Shown here: piece after piece, positions 43,501 through 53,395 of the stretch
Position numbering within the stretch: position 1 is the first letter of the stretch
How the letters are laid out: every line of letters starts with the position of its first letter
Origin: Pseudomonas sp. FP2309
Lineage (GTDB): Bacteria > Pseudomonadota > Gammaproteobacteria > Pseudomonadales > Pseudomonadaceae
Direction: 5' to 3'
NCBI RefSeq assembly: GCF_030687575.1
Contig: NZ_CP117439.1
Location: forward strand, 2,533,501-2,597,500
DNA: 64,000 nt
Notes under the pieces: generated by a model
Databases searched by the model: none
What the model saw: the letters and a program-made list of their open reading frames with translations, nothing else
Told to the model about the DNA's origin: nothing
Program-made: the position numbers and the translations under genes

Positions 43501-45654
43501 GTGGCGGGTCAGTCGGGTCATGCTGTCGGCGTGCAGCACGTTGTCCAGCAGCGCGACAGCCTGGGAAGGCAGGCTCTTGTCCAGGCGCCTCAGCGCCATC
43601 TCTGCGCGTAAACCCTGCAAAAAAGCGTGGCTCAGGTGCGTCTGGTTATCGTGACGCAGCCCGTGAGGCAGGTTGCGCAGAGTGTTTTGCGCAAACGTGG
43701 CCAGCACCTGCTCGACTGCGGCGTTAAAGGTCTCGGTGGTCAGGTTGTGCAACACAAACGCAGCGCCCTCACTGCGCGGGCCGTAGAACTTGGTCTGGGG
43801 CGCGTCAAGCAGTGCGTCGGCTTGCCGTGCCAGGCGGGCGATGAAGTGCTCAACCATGCTCAAGGACGTCTGCGGTGTGCGCTGTTCGCGTTCCTCGGCC
43901 TTGCTGGCGTAGGTGTTGATATAGACCTCATCGGCCTTAAGCGCCAATTGCCTTCTGGCCAGTTCGGCATCCAGCGCATGCGCCACCAGCCCACGCAGGC
44001 GCGGGTGTGTGCCGCGCTCCAGCGCGAGGGCCGCTTCCACCGTGTGCAGTCGTTGCACGTGCAGCTTGGCTTTTTCCGCCTGCACCGTGGCGGGGTGCCC
44101 GACGCCGCTGGCTATTGGGTGCACGGTCCAGCGTCCGCCGGTCTCGTGCTCCAGCAGGCGACTGTCGAGCATCGCGCGCACGTCCAGGGCGCTGTCGAGC
44201 AGCGCCGCCAGGTCGATGCCGGCCGAGCTGCGCCGATACAACCCCAGCGCATGTTCCAGGTTGGCCAATTGCTTGGCGACAATGTCGTCGAGCATTTCCT
44301 GGAAGATATCGCCGCTTAGCGGCTGCCCCGTCACCTGTATCGCGTCCATGCCTATCAATACATCGCGCTCCTCCAGCGAGAGGCAGTTGAGCAGTTCGTC
44401 TTCGTGCCCGGCGGTTTTGAGCATCGCCAGGAGGGTATCGTTGAGGTCCTTAAAGTCCTCGAGCACCTGCAAACCCCGGGATTGGGTGTAGAGGTAGGCG
44501 TGGCTATTGCCGATCATCAAGGTACTGGCCAGGTCGACGTAGTGCTGGAACGGTGCCTGGACGCGTACTTTTTCGACGCTCAGGGCGCCGGCCAACGCGC
44601 TGCGTGAGTTCTGGTCCGGCAGGAACACGGCTCGCAGGCTTTGGCTTTCATCGCCTGTCACGACCCGGTCCTGATGCTTGAACAGCAGATCGGCGCGAAA
44701 CTTGTCGCGCATGGCCTGGGCAAAAAATTGCAGGCGCGACTGGCCGCTTTGCATGTCTTCGTTCCAGTAGGTCTGCACCAGGCTACTGAGCAGTTTCGAC
44801 AGAATGCCGCTGGTCTGTTCAACCACGCTGTTCCAGCGTTGCAGGTTTTGTTCGCGTTGCGCCTGGGTCAGACCCGCGGTGTCGTAGGCCGGGTTGGTGA
44901 ACGTGTGGGTTTGGCCTGCCGGCCAGGCATGCTTGACATAGAAGCTGAGCAGCGCGTCGCGCAAGGGTTCGCAAGCCACCCAGCGCCTGGTATCGCCGAC
45001 CTGCGCACCGGTGAAGTAATTCACCTGCGTGTCGCGAGGGTCCAGGCCTGGAAAGTCGGAACGGGCCATGATGGCCAGCAAGGTGTCAAGCATCCCGTTC
45101 AGGCTGGGGAGCTTGCGTAACTCATTGAGCATCGCCGCCACGTTTTTCTGCTGGCCGGCGCCGATGAGTTGCGCCTGGTCCGCCATCACCGCGCCGGGGA
45201 TGGCGGCGGTGGAGACTCTCAGCGGCGCGGCTGTGGACAGCGCATCGCGCTCGATGATCGACACCCAGTGCAGCAGGTCGCTGCGTTTGGCCGGTTGTTT
45301 CAGGCGTTCCGTCACGTCGTTGAGCAGCGCGGCGTGACTGTCGAACAGTTCCAGGCCGCCATCGGGTGTGTAGAGCACCGCCTTTTGGCCGTCAGGCGTT
45401 GGGCTCATCATGAAAGCGCCGGCCAGCGGCACGGCGGGTTTGCCCTCAGGGTTGACCAGTAAGCGTTCTACCCGCATGGGGTACCCGTGCAGGGCCCGGT
45501 CCTGACGGGCGCTGTCGGTGGCATAGTACAAGGTGTGCAGCCATTCGAGATCCTTGAGCGTGAGCCCCAGTGCGCGCTCTCTTGGGGTGGGCTCCTTGCG
45601 TTTGAGCGGGTGCAGGAACTCATCGAAAAAATACGGTGGGGTGATGCTCGCCAT
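40510..45654 (-). CDS. 1714-aa toxin-like protein with C-terminal HEITH zincin site
   Basis: This very large protein resembles the Pseudomonas dermonecrotic-toxin-like (DUF6543) group in its helical N-terminal part (LYTPDGGLELFDSHAALLNDV) and repeated later blocks. A zinc protease motif HEITHLKSATEDLAYLDS starts at residue 1587; the preceding KIYLLDRFFDP and ARATVLIHE fit a metallopeptidase fold. There is no signal peptide or T6SS tag that I recognise, so its export route is unknown. Start at 45654 has GGAG upstream. It is a single gene without an obvious immunity partner, which suggests a non-bacterial target. Confidence 0.7.
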   Translation of the reverse strand: MASITPPYFFDEFLHPLKRKEPTPRERALGLTLKDLEWLHTLYYATDSARQDRALHGYPMRVERLLVNPEGKPAVPLAGAFMMSPTPDGQKAVLYTPDGGLELFDSHAALLNDVTERLKQPAKRSDLLHWVSIIERDALSTAAPLRVSTAAIPGAVMADQAQLIGAGQQKNVAAMLNELRKLPSLNGMLDTLLAIMARSDFPGLDPRDTQVNYFTGAQVGDTRRWVACEPLRDALLSFYVKHAWPAGQTHTFTNPAYDTAGLTQAQREQNLQRWNSVVEQTSGILSKLLSSLVQTYWNEDMQSGQSRLQFFAQAMRDKFRADLLFKHQDRVVTGDESQSLRAVFLPDQNSRSALAGALSVEKVRVQAPFQHYVDLASTLMIGNSHAYLYTQSRGLQVLEDFKDLNDTLLAMLKTAGHEDELLNCLSLEERDVLIGMDAIQVTGQPLSGDIFQEMLDDIVAKQLANLEHALGLYRRSSAGIDLAALLDSALDVRAMLDSRLLEHETGGRWTVHPIASGVGHPATVQAEKAKLHVQRLHTVEAALALERGTHPRLRGLVAHALDAELARRQLALKADEVYINTYASKAEEREQRTPQTSLSMVEHFIARLARQADALLDAPQTKFYGPRSEGAAFVLHNLTTETFNAAVEQVLATFAQNTLRNLPHGLRHDNQTHLSHAFLQGLRAEMALRRLDKSLPSQAVALLDNVLHADSMTRLTRHGLDGFIPDAFSLTLTLGAQPLPQPLANCFVLTERGGTDPSHSGAALLWTPRRGYEAFTSIEALRVTLAQRLQDPLARLALVENLAISKRVPHQLYALGPLQRIDEHLLHDRQQSYSEFTRAEIDPLFSMGLSATRFEGCMDRLIRRVAPSNVPRSIAIARALVNQQALPAWLGMAPPQAQILHAELLEQYRLSAPDERDYLHSITPIRAAVVSGLSTLLNARFPGEVINPDNILIPGRIDLEGNTQSLADFALSHLPELHGDALRPRSRTTLALPAALDGNAIVQLVRQLDLSSLYQQQLTARLAGQSTDAHERRRLFCRQLPWQLLQYAHQQHLEERLSASAWSFVRQVFDMPDALARAAVRGTQAMIRPLELVATPGAALAKALGCYLIGPTASASGPLVLFAPYSPQHLLCEYADESALLNEFTTAGALQAWVLGRLAAPQQATYRNLLGQHRRAGASEIRLGRSPISGNLLSQLFQDNLGMLSQMLTCQFEPTGETQWDAVTRLFTEHIPNSLQFIAGKLTYPQVVWRSYKLFQTAAEDLQQQRWQHALKTFAGGVAELATLRTELDRLQPQTSPPEEQPSLEQWLQAPPPAAPSLEELTLTAPQRTRLQAFEYHDGALENLQHSAQTHVYRDATTRRFVPMAGKVYSVRKAGNHWRMSQGEQHGPYVQRNTQGEWVLDLDRHHPRFGKTLSRYAGRRSTREAERQAMNIEAVGMREIAALSSWKALCIDEALNVATYYTVTCKRNLLHFAAQRRRDSRLGRFFSELFGVVTLTPEQVHRIERRVDEVLNELTNHTLIGPDSMRFVCGTHRQSPQNTFAFILSDDAAQKIYLLDRFFDPHMDVYQNRLNTPFNLSAHARATVLIHEITHLKSATEDLAYLDSMRPFADLINVNIRGARMMKTDLADLRENALSLSTPVSLLFKTWDAFTQEWDDFAKPLKDKVLSTTGTRNLEDARAVFMSNSDKRIDTILANADSVTYMISQLGRELDAGA

Positions 45655-45832
45655 GGCGCGCTCCATTGAGGTGGCGGGGTAGAGGCACCAAGGTAGGAGG
45701 CATCGTTGGGCGGCTGGCGGTAGATAACTGGGCCAGACTCACAACGGTCGTTGACAGCAAGCACCGCAGGCGTTGTTTAATCGGCGGTCTGGATTGTTGT
45801 TGTCTCTTCCAATTATAAAATCGGAGCTACAG

Positions 45833-46870
45833 ATGTCTGCCCAGTCCCCGATCGTCGACAGTGCGACAGCGTTCATTGGTTTCAGCGACCTGACAGGGTT
45901 GCTCCACGCCATCTTTGTGAAGCACGGCACCTCGCCTGAGGTGGCGGCGATTCTGGCGCACAACTGCGCCAGCGCCGAGCGCGACGGCGCTCATAGCCAC
46001 GGCATCTTTCGCATCCCCGGCTACCTCAGCACCCTGGCCAGCGGCTGGGTGGACGGCAAGGCCGTGCCGGTGGTCACCGATGTGGCCTCAGGTTTCGTGC
46101 GGGTCGATGCCGCCAACGGCTTCGCCCAGCCGGCGCTGGCGGCGGCGCGCTCGCTGCTGATCGATAAGACTCGCAGTGCCGGTATTGCGTTGCTGGCTAT
46201 TCACAATTCCCACCATTTCGCCGCCCTCTGGCCCGATGTCGAACCCTTCGCCGAAGAAGGCCTGGTGGCGCTGAGCGTGGTTAACAGCATGACCTGCGTG
46301 GTGCCCCATGGCGCCGACCGTCCGCTGTTCGGCACCAATCCCATCGCTTTCGCCGCGCCACGTGCCGACGGCGCGCCGATTGTGTTCGACCTGGCCACCA
46401 GCGCCATTGCCCACGGCGATGTGCAAATTGCCGCGCGCAAAGGCGAGCGTTTGCCGCCGGGCATGGGTGTTGACAGCCTCGGGCAGCCCACCCAGGACCC
46501 TAAGGCCGTGCTGGAAGGCGGCGCGTTGCTGCCGTTTGGCGGGCACAAGGGCTCGGCCTTGTCGATGATGGTCGAGTTGCTGGCGGCGGCGTTGACCGGT
46601 GGCAACTTCTCCTTCGAGTTCAACTGGGCCGATCATCCCGGCGCACGCACGCCCTGGACCGGGCAGTTGGTAATCGTGATTGACCCGAGCAAAACCGCCG
46701 GGCAAAACTTCGCCGAGCGCAGCCAGGAACTGGTGCGGCAGATGCATGCGGCGGGGTTACGGCGTTTGCCGGGGGATCGACGTCATCGCACACGGGCGAA
46801 ATCGTTGGAAGCGGGGATCGAACTGGAGGCGCGCGACTTGGCGCAATTGCAGGCGCTGCTGGCGGATTGA
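45833..46870 (+). CDS. dpkA: Ldh-family imino-acid reductase DpkA
   Basis: This 345-aa NADPH-dependent oxidoreductase matches the malate/L-lactate (YlbC-type) family. It is probably delta-1-piperideine-2-carboxylate/pyrroline-2-carboxylate reductase of D-lysine and hydroxyproline breakdown. Evidence is NCASAERDGAHSHGIFR, AIHNSHHFAALWPDVEPFAEEG, LFGTNPIAFAAPR and LPFGGHKGSALSMMVELL. Start at 45833 has GGAG upstream. It is divergent from the giant gene. Confidence 0.85.
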   Translation: MSAQSPIVDSATAFIGFSDLTGLLHAIFVKHGTSPEVAAILAHNCASAERDGAHSHGIFRIPGYLSTLASGWVDGKAVPVVTDVASGFVRVDAANGFAQPALAAARSLLIDKTRSAGIALLAIHNSHHFAALWPDVEPFAEEGLVALSVVNSMTCVVPHGADRPLFGTNPIAFAAPRADGAPIVFDLATSAIAHGDVQIAARKGERLPPGMGVDSLGQPTQDPKAVLEGGALLPFGGHKGSALSMMVELLAAALTGGNFSFEFNWADHPGARTPWTGQLVIVIDPSKTAGQNFAERSQELVRQMHAAGLRRLPGDRRHRTRAKSLEAGIELEARDLAQLQALLAD

Positions 46871-46881
46871 ACGATTGAAAA

Positions 46882-46906
46882 CGGGCTGCGCCAACGGCGC
46901 AGCCCG
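46882..46906. terminator. Terminator between dpkA and the DUF883 gene
   Basis: Stem CGGGCTGCGCC/GGCGCAGCCCG with a three-base loop between convergent stops; four T follow on the minus strand. Confidence 0.8.
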
Positions 46907-46911
46907 GCCAG

Positions 46912-47232
46912 TCAGTTGCGGCGACCCAGCAACAGGCCAACCACCAGGCCGAAGCCTGCAGAGATGGCCACGGTCTGCCACGGGTGGCCACCGATGTAGG
47001 TCTCGGTGGCATCCACCACCGGCTTGCTGCGCTCGCGCACGTTGGACACCGAGTCCAGGGCTTGCTTGAGCTTGATCGCCACTTGTTCGCGCAGGGTTTC
47101 ACCTTCTTCGCCGACCAGTGAGGCGCTGCTCTTGAGCAGCTTGTCCGACTCTTCGATCAGCGCCGTGAGTTCGCTGAAGGCTTGATCCTTGATTTGGTCT
47201 TCGGCAGCTTGAGCAGCGGTTTTGCGGGCCAT
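46912..47232 (-). CDS. DUF883 (ElaB/YqjD-type) membrane-anchored protein
   Basis: This 106-aa protein has an amphipathic helical N-terminal part (LIEESDKLLKSSASLVGEEGETLREQV). A C-terminal glycine-rich helix (HPWQTVAISAGFGLVVGLLLGRR) inserts into the inner membrane. Related proteins such as YqjD bind ribosomes in stationary phase. AAGGAG lies upstream. A similar function here is inferred from family only. Confidence 0.9.
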   Translation of the reverse strand: MARKTAAQAAEDQIKDQAFSELTALIEESDKLLKSSASLVGEEGETLREQVAIKLKQALDSVSNVRERSKPVVDATETYIGGHPWQTVAISAGFGLVVGLLLGRRN

Positions 47233-47396
47233 TGTGTGACTCCTTGCGGGTGAATGTGACAGTGAACAATGGAGTATCGCGCCGTGCCAAAAGTTGCGTT
47301 TTTTTTGAGGCGCGCGTGGTCTTGAGCTAAATCCGAATCTGGAAGTTTCGACCTACCGTGTAAGATGTCACCTATTTGTGCAGCAGGTAATTCAAC

Positions 47397-47651
47397 ATGA
47401 GCTTCAATCTCGCCAACAAAACCCTCGCCGAACGCGCCGAGCTGGAAGATGAAAAGTCCCGCCTGTACGACCTGTGGCAAACCAACCTGGGCAAAGCCAA
47501 GGGCGAAGCCGCGCGATTGTTCGGTGAGCGTGCCAAGCGCAAGGGCAAATGGGCCGAATGGGTCCGCGCCGAGCTCGACGGCATGTCGCCGCCGGAGTTT
47601 TCCAATATGGTGCGCAGTGAAGTCAACAAGCTGATGGCAGCGGCGAAGTAA
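47397..47651 (+). CDS. Small charged hypothetical protein, 84 aa
   Basis: This protein is helical and highly charged ([51 protein letters not shown]). I do not recognise the family; the Lys/Arg content would allow nucleic-acid binding. Its last 29 bases overlap the end of the convergent LysR gene. Confidence 0.65.
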   Translation: MSFNLANKTLAERAELEDEKSRLYDLWQTNLGKAKGEAARLFGERAKRKGKWAEWVRAELDGMSPPEFSNMVRSEVNKLMAAAK

Positions 47652-48552
47652 AACTCGCCACGATCGCCTCGCGTACCTTGAGCAACATCGGGTCCAATTG
47701 CACCTGGGTGCGCCAACCCAGTTCCACCGGGTAGCGCGGCAGCGCCAGGGGGCAGGGCAGTACACGCAGGCCCGTCATCTCCGCGATGGCCTGCGCCGCA
47801 TGCCCAGGAATGGTCGCCACCGCCTGGCTGCCCTTGAGCAGAAACGGCAGCGCGGCAAAGTGGCTGGTCGAGGCGCATACCTGGCGGCTCAGGCCCAGCG
47901 CCGCCAACCCCTCATCGGTAATCCCGATAAAACCGCCGGACGACACCAATACGTGCTCGCGGGCGACAAATTCGTCGAGGCTGATGCCGTGCTGCTCAGG
48001 CGCAAGCGTGGCCGGGTCCACCAGGCAGCGGTAATCGCCTTCTGCCAACACCTGGCGACTCAAGCGGTTCTGGGCAAAGCCACCGGCCGTAATTGCCAGG
48101 TCCAGCGTGCGCTCGAGCAGGGCGCTTGCGACGATCTGGCTGTGGGTCTGGCGGAAAATCACGCGCAGTTTCGGCAAACGTTGCGCGATCTCCCACATCA
48201 ACCGACGGCCGTAGGCGATTTCAAAATCGTCGGACAGCCCCACCACCACCGAGCGCCCCTGATAGTGCGGGTGTTCCGGATTGACCATCGCCAGGCTCTG
48301 GCGGCAGCGGTCCAACGCCTCACTGATCACCGGCTTCAACTGATTGGCCCGCAGCGTCGGCGCCAGGCCGCGGCCGGTGCGTACGAATAACGGGTCGCCA
48401 TACACCTGGCGCAAACGCCGCAGGCCAGCGCTGATGGCCGATTGGGTCACGCCCAGGCGCAATGCAGCGCGGGAGGCGCTGGACTCGTCATGCAGGGCTT
48501 CGAAGGTTTTGAGCAGGTTCAGATCGACCTGGGCGATATTCATTTGGCTCAT
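47623..48552 (-). CDS. LysR-type regulator
   Basis: This 309-aa regulator has the N-terminal helix-turn-helix ([41 protein letters not shown]) and a substrate-binding domain. It resembles the NodD/NahR branch in its ligand domain. It is divergent from the nitrilase gene with only 82 bases between starts, which makes that gene its likely target. Confidence 0.88.
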   Translation of the reverse strand: MSQMNIAQVDLNLLKTFEALHDESSASRAALRLGVTQSAISAGLRRLRQVYGDPLFVRTGRGLAPTLRANQLKPVISEALDRCRQSLAMVNPEHPHYQGRSVVVGLSDDFEIAYGRRLMWEIAQRLPKLRVIFRQTHSQIVASALLERTLDLAITAGGFAQNRLSRQVLAEGDYRCLVDPATLAPEQHGISLDEFVAREHVLVSSGGFIGITDEGLAALGLSRQVCASTSHFAALPFLLKGSQAVATIPGHAAQAIAEMTGLRVLPCPLALPRYPVELGWRTQVQLDPMLLKVREAIVASFTSPLPSAC

Positions 48553-48634
48553 ATCATTCAGTGCTGAGGTGGGCTTTATTCATGATCCTGGCTGGCAGCA
48601 GAATGCGCAACCCGCCCTTTTTGGAGTGATCTTG

Positions 48635-49561
48635 ATGCCTGTGTCTACCGTGGCTGCTTTGCAAATCGGCTCCCTGCCAAGTGGCAAGGCTGAAACCCTC
48701 GAACAAATCCTGAGCTATGAGGACGAGATCAAACGCAGTGGCGCGCAACTGGTGGTCATGCCCGAGGCGTTGCTCGGCGGCTACCCCAAGGGTGAAGGGT
48801 TCGGCACGCAACTGGGCTACCGCTTGCCCGAGGGTCGCGAAGCCTTTGCCCGCTACTTTGCCAATGCCATTGATGTGCCGGGTGCCGAGACCGAGGCGCT
48901 CGTCGGCCTGTCGGCGCGCACCGGCGCGAGCCTGGTGCTGGGGGTGATCGAGCGCAGCGGCAGCACCTTGTACTGCACCATGTTGTATATCGAACCGACC
49001 GGGGGCCTGGTGGCCAAGCACCGCAAGCTGATGCCCACCGGCACCGAACGGCTGATTTGGGGCAAGGGCGACGGCTCGACCTTGCCGGTGATCGACGCGG
49101 CGGTAGGGCGCATCGGCGGCGCCGTGTGCTGGGAAAACATGATGCCGCTGTTGCGCACGGCGATGTACGCCAAAGGGGTCGAGGTGTGGTGTGCGCCCAC
49201 GGTGGATGAGCGCGACATGTGGCAGGTGAGCATGCGCCACGTGGCCCATGAGGGGCGCTGCTTTGTGGTGAGTGCCTGCCAGGTGCAGGCCTCGCCTGAG
49301 GCGTTGGGGCTGGAGATTGCCAACTGGCCGTCAGACCGCCCACTGATCGCCGGCGGCAGTGTGATCGTCGGTCCGATGGGCGACATTCTTGCCGGTCCGC
49401 TGCTGGGTAAAGCAGGGCTGCTGACCGCACGGATCAATACCGATGACCTGGTGCGCGCACGGTATGACTATGACGTGGTGGGGCATTACGCCCGGCCGGA
49501 TGTGTTTGAGTTGACGGTGGACGAACGCGAAAAGCCCGGGGTGCGGTTTATCGCTGACTGA
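48635..49561 (+). CDS. Nitrilase
   Basis: This 308-aa carbon-nitrogen hydrolase has the catalytic triad Glu44 ([12 protein letters not shown]), Lys131 ([12 protein letters not shown]) and Cys165 ([12 protein letters not shown]). The [10 protein letters not shown] form is typical of true nitrilases that convert nitriles to acids and ammonia, although substrate preference cannot be read. GGAG lies upstream of the ATG. Probably regulated by the divergent LysR gene. Confidence 0.9.
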   Translation: MPVSTVAALQIGSLPSGKAETLEQILSYEDEIKRSGAQLVVMPEALLGGYPKGEGFGTQLGYRLPEGREAFARYFANAIDVPGAETEALVGLSARTGASLVLGVIERSGSTLYCTMLYIEPTGGLVAKHRKLMPTGTERLIWGKGDGSTLPVIDAAVGRIGGAVCWENMMPLLRTAMYAKGVEVWCAPTVDERDMWQVSMRHVAHEGRCFVVSACQVQASPEALGLEIANWPSDRPLIAGGSVIVGPMGDILAGPLLGKAGLLTARINTDDLVRARYDYDVVGHYARPDVFELTVDEREKPGVRFIAD

Positions 49562-49570
49562 GCAGTGTGA

Positions 49571-50032
49571 CTACCAGGTTGCAGCGTTCGGCATATCCAG
49601 GGTGCCGCGGTCCACAAACCGCAGGGTGCCGAACACACCTCCCGCCAGCTTGCCGCGCAGCACGTAGGGCAAGTTGTTCAAGCTCTGGGTCTGGCTCAGG
49701 CCCAGGGTCTGGCGCAACACCGAGAATGCCGAAACGCTTACCGGCACTATCAGCACCCGCTCCGAAAAGCGTGGAATGCTCCCGGCCTGGTCGCTCACCC
49801 CCGACGCCAACGGCCGGCCATTGACCTCCAGGTCCAGGGCCACGCCGTTGTAATCGATCGCAGTTTCGTTGGGGTTCTGCACCCGCAGTTTTACCGCGAA
49901 GCGCACTTCCAGCTCCTGGCTTTGCAGCGGCTCGATGCCCACCACGTTGACCGTGACCGGGTCGCGGTTGGGGAACAGCGCGCAGGCGCTCAAGGTCAGC
50001 AACAACAGTGATAGAACCATGAGCTTGCGCAT
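49571..50032 (-). CDS. LEA type 2 family lipoprotein
   Basis: This 153-aa lipoprotein (lipobox LSAC, mature Cys17) has a WHy/LEA2 beta-sandwich, with FAVKLRVQNPNETAIDYNGVALDLEVNGRPLASG as the mark. Such proteins sit on a membrane facing the periplasm and are linked to stress tolerance. It is 12 bases downstream of the permease gene on the same strand. Confidence 0.88.
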   Translation of the reverse strand: MRKLMVLSLLLLTLSACALFPNRDPVTVNVVGIEPLQSQELEVRFAVKLRVQNPNETAIDYNGVALDLEVNGRPLASGVSDQAGSIPRFSERVLIVPVSVSAFSVLRQTLGLSQTQSLNNLPYVLRGKLAGGVFGTLRFVDRGTLDMPNAATW

Positions 50033-50044
50033 TAACAGGTGCTC

Positions 50045-51472
50045 CTATTTCGTGACGTCCGGGTCCTGCATGACTTTGAGGGTAGAAGACTCCGGATCAA
50101 ATTCATCTTCCTCCAGCTCTATGAACTCCTCGGGCAGGAAAATGTTCAGCACGATGGCACAAAACGCGCCCACGGTAATCGGCGACTCGAAGATGTTATG
50201 CAGCGCCTGAGGCAATTCGCGCAGCACTTGCGGCACGGCGGCGACGCCCAGGCCCATGCCCAGGGAGATCGCCACGATCAGCACATTGCGTCGATGCAGC
50301 CCGGCTTCGGCGAGGATCTTGATACCGGCCACCGCCACGGTGCCGAACATAATCAGGGTCGCACCGCCCAGCACCGGCTTGGGCATCAGTTGCAGCACCG
50401 CGCCGATCATCGGGAACAGGCCCAGCAGCACCAGCAGGCCGGCAATAAAGTACGCCACGTAGCGGCTGGCCACGCCGGTCAACTGGATCACGCCGTTGTT
50501 CTGGGCAAACGTCACCATCGGCAGGCTGTTGAAGGTCGCCGCCATCGCCGAGTTGAGGCCGTCGGCCAGCAGGCCAGCCTTGATGCGCTTGATATACAGC
50601 GGGCCCTTGACCGGCTGCTGGGAAATCATCGAGTTGGCGGTCAGGTCTCCGGCGGCTTCCAAGGGCGAAATCAGGAAGATCACCGCCACTGGAATAAACG
50701 CCACCCAGTCGAACGAGAAGCCATATTTGAACGGCACCGGCACGCTGATCAACGGCACCTGGGGCAAGGCCGCCATGTCCACGCGGCCCAGCCACCAGGC
50801 CACCACAAAGCCCAGGGTCAGGCCGATCACAATCGAGCCCAGGCGCAGGAACGGGTTGTTGAATCGGTTAAGCACCACAATGGTCAGCAGCACCAGCGCG
50901 GCCAGGCCCATATTACCGGCCGCGCCGAGGTCGCTGGCACCAAAGCCACCGGCCATGTCGGTGACCGCCACTTTGATCAGCGACAAACCCATCAGCGTGA
51001 TGATGGTGCCGGTCACCACGGGGGTGATCAGTTTGCGCAGCTTACCGATGAACTGGCTGAGCACCACCTCGATAAAAGCGGCGAAAAAACAGATGCCAAA
51101 GATCGTCGAGAGGATCTCATCGGTGCCGCCGCCGCGGGCCTTGACCATAAAGCCTGCGCTGAGGATCACGCTGATAAACGAAAAGCTGGTGCCCTGCAGG
51201 CACAGCAAGCCCGAACCGATCGGACCGAACTTACGCGCCTGCACAAAGGTGCCAAGCCCCGACACGAACAGCGCCATGCTCACCAGGTACGGCACCTCGC
51301 TTTCCAGGCCAAGCACGCCGCCAACGATCAGGGTGGGGGTGATGATGCCGACAAAACTGGCCAGCACATGTTGCAGCGCGGCAAATAGCGCCGCGGTGAA
51401 ATGCGGGCGGTCGTCAAGGCCATAGATCAGGTCGGATTTATAGCGCGGGCGGGGGGCTTGAGCGTCAGACAA
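50045..51472 (-). CDS. NCS2 uracil/xanthine permease
   Basis: This is a 475-aa nucleobase transporter with about 12-14 membrane helices. Family features are the QHVLASFVGIITPTLIVGG start, a GPIGSGLLCLQGTSFSF segment and LISPLEAAGDLTANS...SLPMVTFAQNNGVIQLTGVASR (the NCS2 signature region). Xanthine, uracil and urate are possible substrates. The cytoplasmic C-terminus is acidic. Confidence 0.9.
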   Translation of the reverse strand: MSDAQAPRPRYKSDLIYGLDDRPHFTAALFAALQHVLASFVGIITPTLIVGGVLGLESEVPYLVSMALFVSGLGTFVQARKFGPIGSGLLCLQGTSFSFISVILSAGFMVKARGGGTDEILSTIFGICFFAAFIEVVLSQFIGKLRKLITPVVTGTIITLMGLSLIKVAVTDMAGGFGASDLGAAGNMGLAALVLLTIVVLNRFNNPFLRLGSIVIGLTLGFVVAWWLGRVDMAALPQVPLISVPVPFKYGFSFDWVAFIPVAVIFLISPLEAAGDLTANSMISQQPVKGPLYIKRIKAGLLADGLNSAMAATFNSLPMVTFAQNNGVIQLTGVASRYVAYFIAGLLVLLGLFPMIGAVLQLMPKPVLGGATLIMFGTVAVAGIKILAEAGLHRRNVLIVAISLGMGLGVAAVPQVLRELPQALHNIFESPITVGAFCAIVLNIFLPEEFIELEEDEFDPESSTLKVMQDPDVTK

Positions 51473-51705
51473 AATATGGGCTCGGGTCAGAAAATGGAGG
51501 CGCAGGATGCCAGAAACGGCCAGTGGTCAGAAGTGTGAAAAAATATTTATGAATGTCCTGTGTAAAACCCGGTACCCAGCCGATAACGGTTACAGGCCCA
51601 CCGATCAATAACAACAGGGGTGGCCAGGGTCTGCGCTGCGCGTTGACGTACGCCGATCGTTTCGCCGCATGGATGTGCGCAAACACTACTTCCGAGAATC
51701 TGTCT

Positions 51706-53331
51706 ATGTCCCTTCGCCAGCTGAATATCGCCCCTCGAGCCTCTCTGGGTTTCGCGCTTATTGCGTTTCTAGTCGTTGTATTGGGAGTGTTTGCGGTCAA
51801 CCGCATGACGCTGATTCGCGAGGCGTCGGTGGCTATGAGTGCCAACCAGTTGCCGAGTGTGACGCATCTGGCGACCATGACCGAAAACGTGCTGCGCATG
51901 CGCATTCTGTCATTTCGGGTACTGGTCAACCGTGAGCCGGCCGCCCTGCAGGAAGCTGAAGCGCGCATCGGCGTACTGACCGATAAGGTCAAAACCGCCC
52001 AGGCTGCTTACGCGGCATTGCCCTTCGGTCCGGAGGAGTCGGCGCTGTTCAATACCTTCAGTGCCACGCTTGAAAACTATTTGAAGGCCCAGGCCGACAT
52101 GCTCGTCCTTTCCAGGCAAGGCAAGGTTGAAGAGATGCGTGCGCTTATCAACAGCCGCGTCAAGGAAGGCACCGACAAGATGGGAGAGCAGTTGAACAAG
52201 CTGATTGCGATCAACGCAGCCGACGCCAAGGCGGCGGACGCTGACGCCGGGCAGGGTTACGACAGCGCTATCGCCGGTGTGATTGGGGTGTCGCTCGCCG
52301 CCGCGCTGCTCACTGTAATGCTGGCCTGGCTGCTGACCCGCAGCATCGTCACGCCGTTGCGCAAAGCGCTGGGCGTAGCCGAGACCATTGCCGCCGGCGA
52401 CCTCAGCAAAACCATCGAAGACGAAGGCAGAGACGAGCCCGCGCGCCTGCTCGGTGCCTTGGCCACCATGCAAGCCAACCTGCGCCAGACCATCCAGCAC
52501 ATCGCCGGCTCGGCCACGCAACTGGCGTCTGCCGCTGAAGAGCTGAGCGCCGTCACCGAGGAAGCCTCCAAAGGCTTGCAGCAGCAGAACAATGAAATCG
52601 ATCAGGCCGCGACCGCGGTCAATGAGATGACGGCAGCAGTGGAAGAAGTCGCCCGCAACGCGGTGTCCACTTCCGAAGCGTCCGGGCAGTCCAGCAGTGC
52701 CGCGCGCGAGGGCCGCGACCGGGTGATGGAAACCGTCGGCGCGATCCAGACCATGACCCTTGACGTGCAAAACACCGCCGTGATGATCGAAGGCCTGGCC
52801 ACCCAAGGCCGCGACATCGGCAAGGTGCTCGACGTGATCCGCGCGATTGCCGAGCAGACCAACTTGCTGGCGCTCAATGCCGCCATCGAAGCGGCCCGTG
52901 CCGGCGAAGCCGGGCGCGGTTTTGCGGTGGTGGCTGACGAAGTGCGGGCCCTGGCTCATCGCACGGCGCAGTCGACTCAGGAGATCGAAAAAATGGTCGC
53001 CGGCATCCAGAACGGCACCGGTGAAGCCGTGCAATCCATGCAGCAGAGTAATCAGCGTACGCAAAACACGCTGGAAATGGCCCGCGCCGCCGGGGTGGCG
53101 CTGGAGCAGATCACCCAGTCGATCAGCTTGATCAACGAGCGCAACCTGGTGATCGCCAGTGCGTCGCAAGAGCAGGCTCAGGTGTCGCGGGAAGTGGACC
53201 GCAATCTCGTCAACATCCGTGACCTGGCCACCCAGTCGGCGGCGGGGGCCAACCAGACCAGCGCGGCCAGCCATGAACTGTCGCGCCTGGCGGTGGACCT
53301 GAATGGGATGGTGGCGCGCTTCGTGATTTAA
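51706..53331 (+). CDS. Methyl-accepting chemotaxis protein (four-helix bundle sensor)
   Basis: This 541-aa chemoreceptor has a first membrane helix (about 13-32), a 4HB periplasmic sensor (33-185), a second helix (about 190-210), HAMP and a signalling domain. The hairpin tip [35 protein letters not shown] is intact. The ligand is unknown. Start at 51706 gives the usual short cytoplasmic N-terminus [11 protein letters not shown]; the ribosome site is weak. Confidence 0.92.
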   Translation: MSLRQLNIAPRASLGFALIAFLVVVLGVFAVNRMTLIREASVAMSANQLPSVTHLATMTENVLRMRILSFRVLVNREPAALQEAEARIGVLTDKVKTAQAAYAALPFGPEESALFNTFSATLENYLKAQADMLVLSRQGKVEEMRALINSRVKEGTDKMGEQLNKLIAINAADAKAADADAGQGYDSAIAGVIGVSLAAALLTVMLAWLLTRSIVTPLRKALGVAETIAAGDLSKTIEDEGRDEPARLLGALATMQANLRQTIQHIAGSATQLASAAEELSAVTEEASKGLQQQNNEIDQAATAVNEMTAAVEEVARNAVSTSEASGQSSSAAREGRDRVMETVGAIQTMTLDVQNTAVMIEGLATQGRDIGKVLDVIRAIAEQTNLLALNAAIEAARAGEAGRGFAVVADEVRALAHRTAQSTQEIEKMVAGIQNGTGEAVQSMQQSNQRTQNTLEMARAAGVALEQITQSISLINERNLVIASASQEQAQVSREVDRNLVNIRDLATQSAAGANQTSAASHELSRLAVDLNGMVARFVI

Positions 53332-53368
53332 CCACGGGCACCGCGCACTCTGCGGCGAACGGGCCTGT

Positions 53369-53390
53369 TGTGGCGAGCCCGCTTGCCACA
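53369..53390. repeat. REP-like palindrome
   Basis: TGTGGC...GCCACA arms around AGCCCGCTT form the kind of short palindrome widespread between genes of fluorescent pseudomonads. It lies between convergent genes. Confidence 0.6.
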
Positions 53391-53395
53391 GGGGC

